From: a virus
IMG/VR virus record: IMGVR_UViG_3300040801_005932
Location: 1-44,647 of that record
DNA length: 44,647 nucleotides
Direction: 5' to 3' (one strand)
Part shown: one piece after another, positions 25,501 through 31,942 of the stretch
Numbering within the stretch: position 1 is the stretch's first letter
Layout of the letters: each line of letters opens with the position of its first letter
Made by a program: the position numbers and the translations under genes
Notes under the pieces: model-generated
What the model was told of the DNA's origin: nothing
Seen by the model: the letters and a program-made list of their open reading frames with translations, nothing else
Database searches by the model: none

Positions 25501-26815
25501 CACCGCGAACGCTGGGGTCATCAGCGTCGCGGGGTACGCGGCATCGCTCGACAACGACGTGCTCGTGACCGCGAACGCTGGCAGCGTCACGCTCGCCGGG
25601 TTGACGGTCACGGTCGAGAACGACCGGACCGTCACCGCGAGCGTGGGTGCGGCGACGATGGCCGGGTTCACGCCCGTCATCGAGAACGACGTGCTCATCA
25701 CGAGCGCCACGGGTGCCGTCACGGTCGCCGGGTACACGGCTACGGTCACGGCGACGGCGGACGTGCCGGTGGTCGCGGAGGTCGGCACCGTCACGGTGGC
25801 CGGTTGGGATGCCACGGTCACCGCCACGGCGGACGTGCCCATCACCGCAGGTGTCGCGCAAGCGAACGTCGGCGGATTGACGGCAACCGTCACGGCCACC
25901 GCGGACGTGCCGATCACGGCGAGCACCGGCGAGGTCGAAGCGGTTGGCTTGACGCCCACGTTGGACGTGACGACGAACGCCATCCTCACGCCCGCCGTGG
26001 GTGCCGTCACGGTTGTCGGGTACGTGCCGGTGCTGCTCAGCACGAACGACAAGCTCATCGACGCGAACGTTGGCACGGCGGTCGTTGCGGGCGCGACCGC
26101 GACGGTCACGCAAACGCAGCACGTGCCGGTCACGGCGAACGCGGGTGCGGTCACCGTCGAGGGGTTCACGCCGTCGGTCGTCACGCCGGTGGTCGTCACC
26201 GCGACCGCAGGTGCCATCACCGCGGCGGGGTTGACGCCCATCGTGGCGGGCAGCGCAGACGTGCCGCTCACCGCGACCACCGGTGCCGTCACCGTCGCCG
26301 GGTTGACGCCGACGGTGGCCGCGACCGCGAACGTGCCGGTGCTGGCAAACGCTGGGGTCGTCACCGTCGATGGGTACGACACGAGCATCAGCACCACCGC
26401 CGATGCGGTCGTGCGTCCGCTGCCGGGGGCTGTCACGCTCACGGGCATCACGCCTATCGTCGTCGCAGGCGCGAACGTCACCATCGACGCGCTCGCGGGT
26501 GCACTCAACATGGCGGGGTTCACCGCGACGTTGACCGTCACCGAGGACGTGACCGTCGATGCGGACGTGGGCACCGCCACCGCGAGCGGGTTGCTGGCGA
26601 GCGTTGCGTGGACGGCGGACCATCTGGTGCGGCCTGGCACGGGTGTGGTCGAGGTGCGCGGCAGCCCAGCCAGCGTGTCGTGGACGAACACGCACGTGTT
26701 GGCTCCGTCGCCTCGGTTGGTGATCGTCAACGCGGATGCGCGTTCGCTCTCGGTTCCCTCGCGCGATGCGACGGTCATCGTGCATGATGACGGCAGGGCC
26801 GTCGAGACGACATAG
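22556..26815 (+). CDS. Giant repeat fibre protein (1419 residues)
   Basis: This is the largest gene wholly inside the window. It starts at GTG 22556, one base after the previous stop. Residues 1-150 form a beta domain resembling the C-terminus of the preceding protein. Four repeat units follow, then a DNRLRE-like domain (about 240-425; VPQGAVVTAAVLEWYN, then VIDRAGWESGNYIGLYVEPS), four more units, a short insert with RDTIDLYAQVFASDNTTPL, and from about residue 607 some 33 consecutive units of 22 or 24 residues. A unit reads like VTATADVPITANAGAVTVAG; the 22-residue form has ENDV or DNDV in place of TATADV. The array probably forms a long beta-solenoid or stalk. No catalytic motif was seen. 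Confidence 0.75.
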   Translation: MAQYLRPDADVTTGSWTTTPLWSKVDEVTAADGDYIVAPNTVLTTCELGLTSGDDPGVGTGHVVRYRCLRTKTNKDTSIVVSLIQGTTVIASWTTTNPPDVFTTYSQTLTTTQANSITDYTDLRVRLYQSVSQSGGGDLEVSWVEVELPDNPNITVDANVGAATAAGLTAASVTVSDNQTVTANVGAATVAGFTPHLQRTITANVGAVSITGLTATVTVTEDVSVTANVGSITVTGHTGSIGYGITTTAAVTASGDDRSGRLNDVGERTINLLQSSTTTELRLGALYGFYLRMPLAVPQGAVVTAAVLEWYNATSSGLPPIPLRVEAHDVDTAPAMTTTTVWNDAALERTTASVIVSLAASNPNAYVTFGDVGSVVQEVIDRAGWESGNYIGLYVEPSAASDAYFVAAWDHLTYNEPRLHVWYEITDVTVNANAGAVTVGGYAATVGTTADLTVTAELGALTVAGLTATITATDDQAIEANTAGATVAGLTPTLTTTITANAGAITVAGFTADVTSGSRDTIDLYAQVFASDNTTPLTDRVLVASDVSLTDEYQDFDVSFTIQGTPTVADWNGARVKVEWDITQEAFVSTVRVTTVSLLGSALTTDNVNIVATAGAVAVAGLTPTVTATANQTITAALGEATVAGLTATVENDVTVTSGVGAATVAGFTPTIENDVTVTSGIGAVTAAGLTATVNATANVPLTADIGAVEVAGATATVTATADVPLTATVGAVTVAGLTATVTATADVPITANAGVVTVDGFTPTVENDVLVTANAGAVEATGHTVTIDNDVTITAAVGAVEATGFTPTVTATANVPVIASVGEATVAGYTPTVTSTADAPITAGVGEVVVAGLTPTVTATANVPLVAGVGAVTIAGFTPTVMNDVTVVAAVGSITAAGLTATIDNDVLVTAGVGEVEAVGYTATITATADVPITAEAGSITVAAFDATVTTTADVPVTAGVGAVTVAGYTATVEQTNDVLVTANAGVISVAGYAASLDNDVLVTANAGSVTLAGLTVTVENDRTVTASVGAATMAGFTPVIENDVLITSATGAVTVAGYTATVTATADVPVVAEVGTVTVAGWDATVTATADVPITAGVAQANVGGLTATVTATADVPITASTGEVEAVGLTPTLDVTTNAILTPAVGAVTVVGYVPVLLSTNDKLIDANVGTAVVAGATATVTQTQHVPVTANAGAVTVEGFTPSVVTPVVVTATAGAITAAGLTPIVAGSADVPLTATTGAVTVAGLTPTVAATANVPVLANAGVVTVDGYDTSISTTADAVVRPLPGAVTLTGITPIVVAGANVTIDALAGALNMAGFTATLTVTEDVTVDADVGTATASGLLASVAWTADHLVRPGTGVVEVRGSPASVSWTNTHVLAPSPRLVIVNADARSLSVPSRDATVIVHDDGRAVETT
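23011..26700 (+). repeat. 22/24-codon repeat arrays, gene at 22556
   Basis: About 41 units lie in three blocks: four at roughly 23011-23276, four at 23838-24105, and about 33 from 24375 to 26700. Units have diverged in sequence but hold length at 22 or 24 codons. The two-codon difference falls in the linker (TVENDV versus TVTATADV). The last four or five units are the most diverged. The array also makes long spurious open frames on the other strand. Confidence 0.8.
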
Positions 26816-26823
26816 GAGGTTCC

Positions 26824-27096
26824 GTGTACGACGCAGTTCTCACGAAAGACCCGAACGCGGTCATCGACTTCTCGCGTGACTGGTCGCCGTGGCTCGGCAC
26901 GGACACCATCGCAACCTCGACGTGGGTGGTGGCGACGGGATTGACCGCCGTCACCACCACGTACGACGACACCAGCACGACCGTGTGGCTGTCCGGCGGT
27001 ACCGCCAACACGGACTACGAAGCAACGAACCGCATTACGACCGATGGTGGGCGCACGGCGGATCGCACGTGGCTCATCCAGGTCAGGGAGAGGTAA
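26824..27096 (+). CDS. Fibre-tail adaptor-like protein
   Basis: This 90-residue protein starts at GTG with AGGAGG upstream. It has the layout of the phage fibre-tail adaptor family: KDPNAVIDFSRDWSPWLG, then DTIATSTWVVATGLT, then TTVWLSGGTANTDYEATNRI and a final GRTADRTWLIQV. The family is a small beta sandwich found at fibre or tail junctions of many phages. Its place directly after the giant fibre gene fits a role in attaching or capping it. Confidence 0.78.
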   Translation: MYDAVLTKDPNAVIDFSRDWSPWLGTDTIATSTWVVATGLTAVTTTYDDTSTTVWLSGGTANTDYEATNRITTDGGRTADRTWLIQVRER

Positions 27097-27099
27097 ATC

Positions 27100-27543
27100 A
27101 TGGCCGCAGGACCGATGACCTTCTACGACAAGTTCGCTGAGTCGATTGGCGACGGCACGATTGACCTGGACAACGACACCCTCAAGGTGGCGCTGTTCAC
27201 GTCCTCGTACACCCCGAACGACGACACGGACGTGTCGTACTCGGCGCTGACGAACGAAGTCGCGAACCAGTACGGGTACACCACGGGCGGGTACACCCTC
27301 ACCGGCGTGACGTGGGCTGAAACGGCTGGCGTGGCGACGCTGGACGCAGCGGATGCGTCGTGGACCGCTTCGGGTGGCAGCATCGTTGCGCGGCACGCGG
27401 TGCTGTACTCGTCCACCGCTGGCACGAACAACCTCATCGCGCACTTCCTGCTCGACTCGACGCCCGCGGACGTGACGGTGACGGACACGAACACCCTCAC
27501 GATTGCGTGGAACGGCTCGGGCATCCTCACGCTGACGGTGTGA
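27100..27543 (+). CDS. Tail/fibre-associated structural protein
   Basis: This 147-residue beta-rich protein has LDNDTLKVALFTSSYTPNDD and YSALTNEVANQYGYTTGGY near the start and a late NTLTIAWNGSGILTLTV strand. I recall this sequence type, which places a small sandwich domain beside fibre or adaptor genes in many phages, usually annotated only as hypothetical. It begins four bases after the adaptor stop, with GGGAGAGG as ribosome site. The function is not known; a place at the fibre base is likely. Confidence 0.68.
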   Translation: MAAGPMTFYDKFAESIGDGTIDLDNDTLKVALFTSSYTPNDDTDVSYSALTNEVANQYGYTTGGYTLTGVTWAETAGVATLDAADASWTASGGSIVARHAVLYSSTAGTNNLIAHFLLDSTPADVTVTDTNTLTIAWNGSGILTLTV

Positions 27544-27561
27544 CCGAGGGGAGGTAACGGC

Positions 27562-27657
27562 ATGACGTGGGATTGGATGACGTACCTGATTGGTGTTGCA
27601 TCCGGCCTCGTCCTGGCGACCGCGTTCGCGGTTGCACGCCCGAAGCGGAAGAAGTAA
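27562..27657 (+). CDS. 31-residue single-pass membrane peptide (possible holin component)
   Basis: This short gene has a very strong ribosome site (GGGGAGG seven bases before the ATG). The product is almost only a membrane span (YLIGVASGLVLATAFAVA) followed by a basic end (RPKRKK), so the C-terminus should face the cytoplasm. It lies directly before the endolysin candidate, where small holins or holin regulators are common. It is too short for usual gene callers. The role is inferred from place and shape. Confidence 0.6.
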   Translation: MTWDWMTYLIGVASGLVLATAFAVARPKRKK

Positions 27658-27661
27658 CGCC

Positions 27662-28192
27662 GTGGACGCCCGCGCGCGCATCGTGCAAGCCGCGTACGAA
27701 GTCGTGACGGGCGAACTGACGAACGCACCCACCAGCGCGGGGTTATGCCTCGCGCTGGTGCGCGTTGTGATCGAGCGCGCGTTCGACATGCGCCCGTACG
27801 GGTTCTACGCGTGGCGCACGCATCCGGTCGAGCGTGAGGACACCACCGTGCCGTGGGCGCGGGACATGGAACGCTCGTTGGCGCGCGCGGGCATGGATGT
27901 CATCACGCACCGGTACGGACCGGCGGGTGATCCGATGCGGTACGCGCGCGTGGAGGACGCGCATCCGGGTGAACTGCTGTTCCGATGGGACGCGGGGCGC
28001 ACGCCCGATGGCGTGTACGTTGGGCACGTGGGCATCCTGTTGGATCGCGGGTTGGTGCTTGAGAACGTGGACCCGCGGTACCGCAAGAGCACCCGCGGCA
28101 TGTGGCGCGGATCGAACCGGTTGACGCCCGTCGGCCAATGGCCCGTCACGAGCGTGGTGGCGTTCGACCCTTCGGTCGCACCCGCCGCATGA
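27662..28192 (+). CDS. Endolysin candidate, NlpC/P60-like Cys-His hydrolase
   Basis: This 176-residue protein shows the NlpC/P60 or CHAP pattern: a Cys at the start of a helix (SAGLCLALVR, Cys29), then AHPGELLFRWD (100-110) and VGHVGILL with His122. In this family the Cys attacks a peptide bond of the peptidoglycan stem and the His activates it. No signal peptide or membrane span is visible, so a holin would be needed for release. No separate wall-binding domain can be seen. GTG at 27662 is chosen over an earlier start that would overlap the membrane peptide. Confidence 0.72.
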   Translation: MDARARIVQAAYEVVTGELTNAPTSAGLCLALVRVVIERAFDMRPYGFYAWRTHPVEREDTTVPWARDMERSLARAGMDVITHRYGPAGDPMRYARVEDAHPGELLFRWDAGRTPDGVYVGHVGILLDRGLVLENVDPRYRKSTRGMWRGSNRLTPVGQWPVTSVVAFDPSVAPAA

Positions 28193-28263
28193 GCAAGCGT
28201 TGGTTCGCGTACTTGCGGCGACGGCGCATGAGGCGCACGCCGCGGTCGGGGAAGGGGAAGTAG
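28189..28263 (+). CDS. 24-residue very basic peptide (uncertain)
   Basis: An ATG overlapping the endolysin stop opens a 24-residue frame in which about half the residues are Arg or Lys (YLRRRRMRRTPRSGKGK). The overlap suggests coupled translation. It could be a small lysis or regulatory peptide, or simply a translational bridge. There is no independent support. Confidence 0.3.
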   Translation: MSKRWFAYLRRRRMRRTPRSGKGK

Positions 28264-28266
28264 GAC

Positions 28267-28353
28267 GTGCAACCCATCATCATGACGCTCGCTCACGATG
28301 GGAGGTGGTCCGACATCTCGACCTTGGACTCGCTCACCAGGAGGTTCGCATGA
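28267..28353 (+). CDS. 28-residue peptide coupled to the next gene (uncertain)
   Basis: A GTG at 28267 opens a 28-residue frame ending at TGA 28351-28353, which overlaps the next ATG. GGGGAAG lies upstream. The product (IIMTLAHDGRWSDISTLDSL in its middle) is not recognised. It may serve as a leader that couples translation across the gap between the endolysin and the gene at 28350. Confidence 0.3.
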   Translation: MQPIIMTLAHDGRWSDISTLDSLTRRFA

Positions 28354-28760
28354 ACGTGTTTCATTGGCTCGGCCTTGCGCTCAAGTGGGGACCGCACGTC
28401 ATCAGCGCGGTGTACCTGATTGAGTCGCTGTTCGGTGGGACCATGACCGGCCCCGAGAAGAAGGAAGCGGTGCTCGCGTGGTTGCGTGAGCGGAAGGATC
28501 AGCTTGCCGCGAACGGCATCAACTTGCCGTGGGGTGATGCGGTCATCGAGGTCATCAGCAACTTGATCGACACGGTGGTCGGGTTGCTCAACCTGTTGCG
28601 GGTGTTCCGCCGGAAGGACGAGGAAGCGAACGATGCGACGGCGGTCGCGGCGGCGGAAGCCGTGAACGAAGCCGTGAACGGTGCCGGTCGCGCGAACGTC
28701 ATGGCGGTCATCGACGCGGACCCGGAGTTGACCGCGTTCGTGGAACGGACTCGGCGGTAG
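28350..28760 (+). CDS. Lysis-region membrane-associated protein, unknown
   Basis: This 136-residue protein has an N-terminal amphipathic or membrane helix (HWLGLALKWGPHVISAVYLI), then FGGTMTGPEKKEAVLAWLRE, a second hydrophobic helix (VIEVISNLIDTVVGLLNLL) and an acidic Ala-rich end. It has a clear site (AGGAGG) before the ATG. Its place in the lysis block and its two hydrophobic helices suggest a holin-like or holin-associated protein, but no family was recognised. Confidence 0.6.
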   Translation: MNVFHWLGLALKWGPHVISAVYLIESLFGGTMTGPEKKEAVLAWLRERKDQLAANGINLPWGDAVIEVISNLIDTVVGLLNLLRVFRRKDEEANDATAVAAAEAVNEAVNGAGRANVMAVIDADPELTAFVERTRR

Positions 28761-28763
28761 GAC

Positions 28764-29099
28764 GTGGACCCCGTGGCTGAGCACGCGCATGAAAACTTTG
28801 ACTCGCGCATCCGTCGTCTTGAGAAGGTCGTGCTCGGCAACGGGGAGGAAGGCTTGTGCGACGTTGCGCGGCACACGCGCGATGACGTGAAGAAGAACAC
28901 CATCACGCTGGGTGAGGTCAAGGTGAAGGTGGACGAGTTGGTCATCCAACGAAAGTTGGAGGCCGCACGGAAGGACGGCCAGAAGCAGGCGCTCGCGCAG
29001 GTGCGCGCGCTGGTGGGTGTCAGCCTCGTCCTCGGTCTAGCGCAAGTGCTCGGGTTGGACCTGTCCACGTGGGTGCACGCGCTGCTCAACCTGCCGTGA
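28764..29099 (+). CDS. XhlA-like holin/haemolysin candidate
   Basis: This 111-residue protein has an N-terminal charged coiled coil (DSRIRRLEKVVLGNGEEG, later KVKVDELVIQRKLEAARKDG). One C-terminal membrane span follows (LVGVSLVLGLAQVLGL, about 88-103) with a short hydrophobic end. This order matches XhlA-type accessory holins, which work with a partner membrane protein to release the endolysin. It is the last rightward late gene and is followed by a strong terminator. GTG at 28764 lies three bases after the previous stop. Confidence 0.6.
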   Translation: MDPVAEHAHENFDSRIRRLEKVVLGNGEEGLCDVARHTRDDVKKNTITLGEVKVKVDELVIQRKLEAARKDGQKQALAQVRALVGVSLVLGLAQVLGLDLSTWVHALLNLP

Positions 29100-29102
29100 G
29101 CG

Positions 29103-29119
29103 CATAACAGCGTTACCAG
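29103..29119 (+). repeat. 17-bp operator-like motif, copy A
   Basis: CATAACAGCGTTACCAG occurs here, four bases after the last late gene, and in the opposite orientation at 36038-36054. It contains the near-palindrome TAAC-AGC-GTTA and is AT-rich for this genome. Both copies lie at the 3' end of an operon next to a terminator. Confidence 0.55.
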
Positions 29120-29145
29120 CGCCTCAGCAGCACACCAAAAGGAAC

Positions 29146-29169
29146 GGGCCGGTGTTCGTACACCGGCCC
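29146..29169. terminator. Bidirectional terminator between late genes and leftward genes
   Basis: A perfect 9-bp GC-rich stem (29146-29154 with 29161-29169) closes a six-base loop (TTCGTA). It lies between the convergent ends at 29099 (rightward) and 29197 (leftward), so it can stop transcription from both sides. The U-tract is poor on both strands. Confidence 0.75.
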
Positions 29170-29196
29170 GCTCGTCGTGCGTGGTTCCTGTGTTGG

Positions 29197-29892
29197 TCAG
29201 CCGTCGTCGCTCCACTTCCCGAACAGCGACACCGGGATGACCAAGCCGTCGCTGCGGATCATGATGGGCGCGCGCGTGCTGATGAACCCGTTGCTGTTGC
29301 CCGCGGGGTTGCCCGGCGGGTAATACTTCACGGGTTCACCCCACATCACGGACAGCGTGTGCACGTCGTTCCACGACAGGCCGTGGATGCACGGGTCGCC
29401 GCTGAGTCCTTCGTCGGTGGCAGCGGCAGCGACGCGCGCGCTGTCGCGGATGATCGCGTGCAACCGGTCAAGCCGCGCGCGCCAAATGGCGTGCTCGTCC
29501 TCGTCCGGTTCCGTGATGCTGAGCATGTGCGGCAAGCGGATCGGGCCGTCGCCGCTCGGGTCGAGACCGCTGTCGTCGTCGTCGTACCGCATGCCGGTGA
29601 ACGCGTCGCGTTGCACGCGGATGATGCCGGTGCCGTTGCATGCGTCGCACGGGAAGATGTCCTCGTCCGGTTCCCACATGCCGCCTTGCGCGTACGGGTT
29701 CCATCGTCCGCCGCGGACTTCGACGGCGTGTTCACCGTCGCCCGCGCAGACGGGGCACGCTTCCCAGGCGGTGATGACCAGCATGCGGGGAGGGGTGAAG
29801 CCGACCTCGCGGATGGTGGGGGCGGTGACGTTGGTCTTGGGCGTCGTCGGGTACACGAAGCGCGGTCGGTCGATGATGGTCGTGATGCTCAT
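29197..29892 (-). CDS. DnaJ-type zinc-motif protein
   Basis: This 231-residue protein has two CxxCxGxG-like motifs (CPVCAGDG at about 46-53 and CDACNGTG at about 82-89) separated by ~30 residues. They could together bind one zinc ion, as in half of a DnaJ cysteine-rich domain. The rest is not recognised and includes an acidic stretch (YDDDDSGLDPSGDG) and a helix (IWRARLDRLHAIIRDSARV). There is no J domain, so it is not a DnaJ co-chaperone. It has its own promoter (29914-29942) and a strong site (GAAGGAGG). It is the last gene of the leftward block. Confidence 0.65.
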   Translation of the reverse strand: MSITTIIDRPRFVYPTTPKTNVTAPTIREVGFTPPRMLVITAWEACPVCAGDGEHAVEVRGGRWNPYAQGGMWEPDEDIFPCDACNGTGIIRVQRDAFTGMRYDDDDSGLDPSGDGPIRLPHMLSITEPDEDEHAIWRARLDRLHAIIRDSARVAAAATDEGLSGDPCIHGLSWNDVHTLSVMWGEPVKYYPPGNPAGNSNGFISTRAPIMIRSDGLVIPVSLFGKWSDDG

Positions 29893-29913
29893 GGTGGTTC
29901 CTCCTTCACCAAC

Positions 29914-29942
29914 ATCATGCCAAACGTGTACGTGCGTGTCAA
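29914..29942 (-). promoter_or_regulatory. Sigma70-type early promoter for the gene at 29892
   Basis: On the minus strand TTGACA (29942-29937) and CATGAT (29919-29914) are 17 bases apart. They are followed within 21 bases by GAAGGAGGAACCACCATGAGC. The -35 element and leader match those upstream of 38477, including CCCCCACGC before TTGACA. Confidence 0.75.
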
Positions 29943-30193
29943 GCGTGGGGGTTCACCAACCACGCACCCCGATGCGACACCGCACGCCGCGCCAACCCTG
30001 CATCCTCAAGCACTCGCAACGCGTTCCGCACATCATCCCGGTCGAACCCCGTCAGCAACGACAAGTCCATCGTCGTCAACGGATCATCCGACAACGCCTC
30101 CAACAGCAACCGCGCGCACCGACGCCGCTTCGACGTGCCACGCAACGTGTCCTTCACCGCCTCCGGCAACCGAGCAAACCGCGTGTCACGCAT
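29939..30193 (-). CDS. Winged-helix DNA-binding protein
   Basis: This 84-residue protein is mostly one winged helix-turn-helix: a basic lead (RGTSKRRRCARLLLEAL), then DDPLTTMDLSLLTGFDRDDV as the turn and recognition helix, then NALRVLEDAGLARRAV and a short wing. MarR/ArsR-like small regulators have this shape. ATG at 30193 was chosen because GGAGG is six bases upstream; another ATG at 30199 is too close to it. It overlaps the upstream gene by eight bases and is probably a transcription regulator of the phage. Confidence 0.68.
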   Translation of the reverse strand: MRDTRFARLPEAVKDTLRGTSKRRRCARLLLEALSDDPLTTMDLSLLTGFDRDDVRNALRVLEDAGLARRAVSHRGAWLVNPHA

Positions 30194-30512
30194 CGTCATC
30201 CTCCACGACCTTGCTCGCACGGCAGCACCACGCCGCATCCGCTGGGAGAGCTTCCGCGACGGCCTTGCGGACCTCAAGCATGATGCCTTCCGCTTCGGTC
30301 TGGCACGAAGCCTCGACGCTGACGGTGATGTGCATGTCGAACCAACGGTCGTCGTCAGGGTCGGGCACGCGCCGTTCCAGGCTGGCGCGCACGTACTCGA
30401 CATCATCCGGTCCCTGACGGTCCGGCGACCACGTGACCTCATCCAAGTACGGGTCGGGCGCACCGGGGAGTTCCTCGCCCCATTGGAGGTACACGCGTTT
30501 GGGTGCGCTCAT
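30186..30512 (-). CDS. Unknown 108-residue protein
   Basis: The protein begins SAPKRVYLQWGEELPGAPDP, has an acidic middle (RVPDPDDDRWFDMHITVSVE) and ends with a helix containing two adjacent Cys (ADAAWCCRASKVVEDDD). No family was recognised. The ATG overlaps the stop of the upstream membrane protein (ATGA), so translation is probably coupled, and the ribosome site is weak. It lies between two-span membrane proteins and a winged-helix protein in the leftward operon. Confidence 0.6.
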   Translation of the reverse strand: MSAPKRVYLQWGEELPGAPDPYLDEVTWSPDRQGPDDVEYVRASLERRVPDPDDDRWFDMHITVSVEASCQTEAEGIMLEVRKAVAEALPADAAWCCRASKVVEDDDA

Positions 30513-30682
30513 GGCGCACCGTTCCGTCGCACAAGGTTCGCCACCACCGCCACCAACGCGGGCAACGCCACGACCAACGCGCTGACTGGCTCGTTCGCGG
30601 CGAGGAACCCGACGCTCATCACGGCACCGAACGCGGCGACCATGCGGAACCAACTACGCACGAAGTCATGACCCCCGCGCAT
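30509..30682 (-). CDS. Small two-span membrane protein A
   Basis: This 57-residue protein has two likely membrane helices (MVAAFGAVMSVGFLAAN and VSALVVALPALVAVVANLV) joined by a short acidic turn, with basic ends (MRGGHDFVRSWFR and VRRNGAP) that place both termini inside. GGGGAGG lies six bases before the ATG. It is followed by overlap with the next gene. Such small hairpin proteins can be holin-like or superinfection-exclusion factors; neither is shown. Confidence 0.6.
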   Translation of the reverse strand: MRGGHDFVRSWFRMVAAFGAVMSVGFLAANEPVSALVVALPALVAVVANLVRRNGAP

Positions 30683-30854
30683 GATCGTCCTCCCCCGAGG
30701 CGGCACGCCGGTCCAGGTATCGGGCGAGCGCGGCCAGCGCAACGATGCCGAACACGACGAGCGGGTACCGGAACGTGGCGAGCACCAGCACCAGCGCCAG
30801 CACGAACGTCAGCACGAGGTACACCGGGTCGCCGCCCTTCATCCGCTTAGCCAT
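30666..30854 (-). CDS. Small two-span membrane protein B
   Basis: This 62-residue protein has two likely membrane helices (PVYLVLTFVLALVLVLATF and LVVFGIVALAALARYL) with a very short turn, a basic N-terminus (AKRMKGG) and a hydrophilic C-terminus. The ATG has GGAGG eight bases upstream and overlaps the upstream stop. It overlaps membrane protein A by 17 bases, so they are made together and may form one membrane complex. No family was recognised. Confidence 0.6.
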   Translation of the reverse strand: MAKRMKGGDPVYLVLTFVLALVLVLATFRYPLVVFGIVALAALARYLDRRAASGEDDHARGS

Positions 30855-31263
30855 CAGCGTCCTCCGCATCCAAATGCACCGCGTACTCGTTCGCCAACGC
30901 GACCACCGCGCGGCGGCGTTCACGCGCGATGCTCGCGCGCCGTTCGGCATGATCCACGCTGTCGTTCGCGCGCGCCACCGCACGCCGCACCGCATCGTCC
31001 AAACTCACGTCGCTCACGGCGAGGATGCCGACGGCGGACTTCGGTACGTTGCCCGCGCGCACGTCATCACGCAAGAACCGCGCGACGTACCCGGTCGTGC
31101 TTGATGGCGGCACCCGGTACAACCGGTCGGTCGCGTACGCCAGCACGCGCGTGACGGTGGCGACGCCGTTGTATGCGCCGACGCGTTCACCGTCGCTGGT
31201 CACGAACCACAACGGCACGCGCTCGCGCGCGTCACCAGGGTCCATCATCGCGTCAACCGTCAT
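30847..31263 (-). CDS. Unknown 138-residue protein of the recombination operon
   Basis: The protein has a strand-rich first half (VPLWFVTSDGERVGAYNGVA, then YATDRLYRVPPSSTTGYVAR) and a long charged helix at the C-terminal end (AVRRAVARANDSVDHAERRA, then ARERRRAVVALANEYAVHL). No family was recognised. It overlaps the end of the RecT gene. ATG at 31263 is preferred, though GTG at 31275 is possible; the upstream AAGGTGG site does not decide between them. Confidence 0.58.
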   Translation of the reverse strand: MTVDAMMDPGDARERVPLWFVTSDGERVGAYNGVATVTRVLAYATDRLYRVPPSSTTGYVARFLRDDVRAGNVPKSAVGILAVSDVSLDDAVRRAVARANDSVDHAERRASIARERRRAVVALANEYAVHLDAEDADG

Positions 31264-31942
31264 CGCCACCACCACCTTCGTTCGGCGTCAACGCCGCCAA
31301 CATCGCGTCCGTCCGTGACACCGGCGCGGTCGCGTCGGCGGGCATGTCTTGCGCTTCTTCCGCGAGCATGAACCCGCCAAGCGCATCCGGCACCGCATCA
31401 CGCAACGCGAACCCGCGCGCGCGCATCGCCAGCATCCGGTCCGGGTAGTTCGACCACGGGCCAGCGTTGCCCCACAACCCGGCCTTCTTCGCGTCCGCCA
31501 CGGAGAACGTTCGCGTCACCGGGTTCGTCATGCCCCGCCGTTCGACGGTGCACACGGCGGTGCGTTGGTCGCCTTCGCCCATGACTTGCTCGTCGATGTT
31601 CACGATGAGGCCACGACGGAACGCCAACGCCAACAGCGCATCACCCCAGATGGTTGGTTTGCCTCGGATGACGGCGATGTTCTTGAGCGCCGTCATGGGC
31701 GGCAACCCGACCTCCGCGCCCATCTGCAACGCGATCATCACCATCGCGGGCGTCATGCGTTCGCCGGTCTTGGCGTTGAGGATCGGTGCCATGCCCGCGC
31801 GGACGATGGAGGTCGCCATCGTCCAGTAGTCCGCCAGCGTCGCCAGTTGCACGCCCATCGGTCCGGCACCAATCTGCGCCAAGCGGTCGGCACCCTTCTC
31901 GGTGGCGGTCGGCATCACGTCAAGGTCGGTTTGGTCGCTCAT
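31253..31942 (-). CDS. recT: RecT-family single-strand annealing protein
   Basis: This 229-residue protein has the RecT core: MVMIALQMGAEVGLPPMTAL, then KNIAVIRGKPTIWGDALLAL, and the late signature WSNYPDRMLAMRARGFALRD with DALGGFMLAEEA. RecT anneals complementary single strands made by a partner exonuclease, which here is the YqaJ protein encoded upstream in the same operon. The acidic, Gly-rich C-terminus is typical of flexible SSB-like tails. AAGGAG precedes the ATG, which overlaps the upstream stop. The family assignment is good; the action in recombination or replication of this phage is inferred. Confidence 0.87.
   Translation of the reverse strand: MSDQTDLDVMPTATEKGADRLAQIGAGPMGVQLATLADYWTMATSIVRAGMAPILNAKTGERMTPAMVMIALQMGAEVGLPPMTALKNIAVIRGKPTIWGDALLALAFRRGLIVNIDEQVMGEGDQRTAVCTVERRGMTNPVTRTFSVADAKKAGLWGNAGPWSNYPDRMLAMRARGFALRDAVPDALGGFMLAEEAQDMPADATAPVSRTDAMLAALTPNEGGGGDDG

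Noticed and set aside
23011-26700. Could the repeats be a CRISPR array?
   Set aside because: Units are coding, diverged and contiguous in frame, with no identical direct repeats separated by unique spacers.
23627-26785. Leftward open frame of 1052 residues opposite the giant repeat gene, and another at 25462-27789
   Set aside because: The products are Arg/Gly/His-rich or low-complexity mirrors of the repeat codons, have no ribosome sites, and arise because GC-rich repeats lack stop codons on the other strand.
29152-30417. Rightward 421-residue frame opposite the leftward zinc-motif and winged-helix genes
   Set aside because: It crosses the terminator and a clear promoter, and its composition is that of an antisense shadow.
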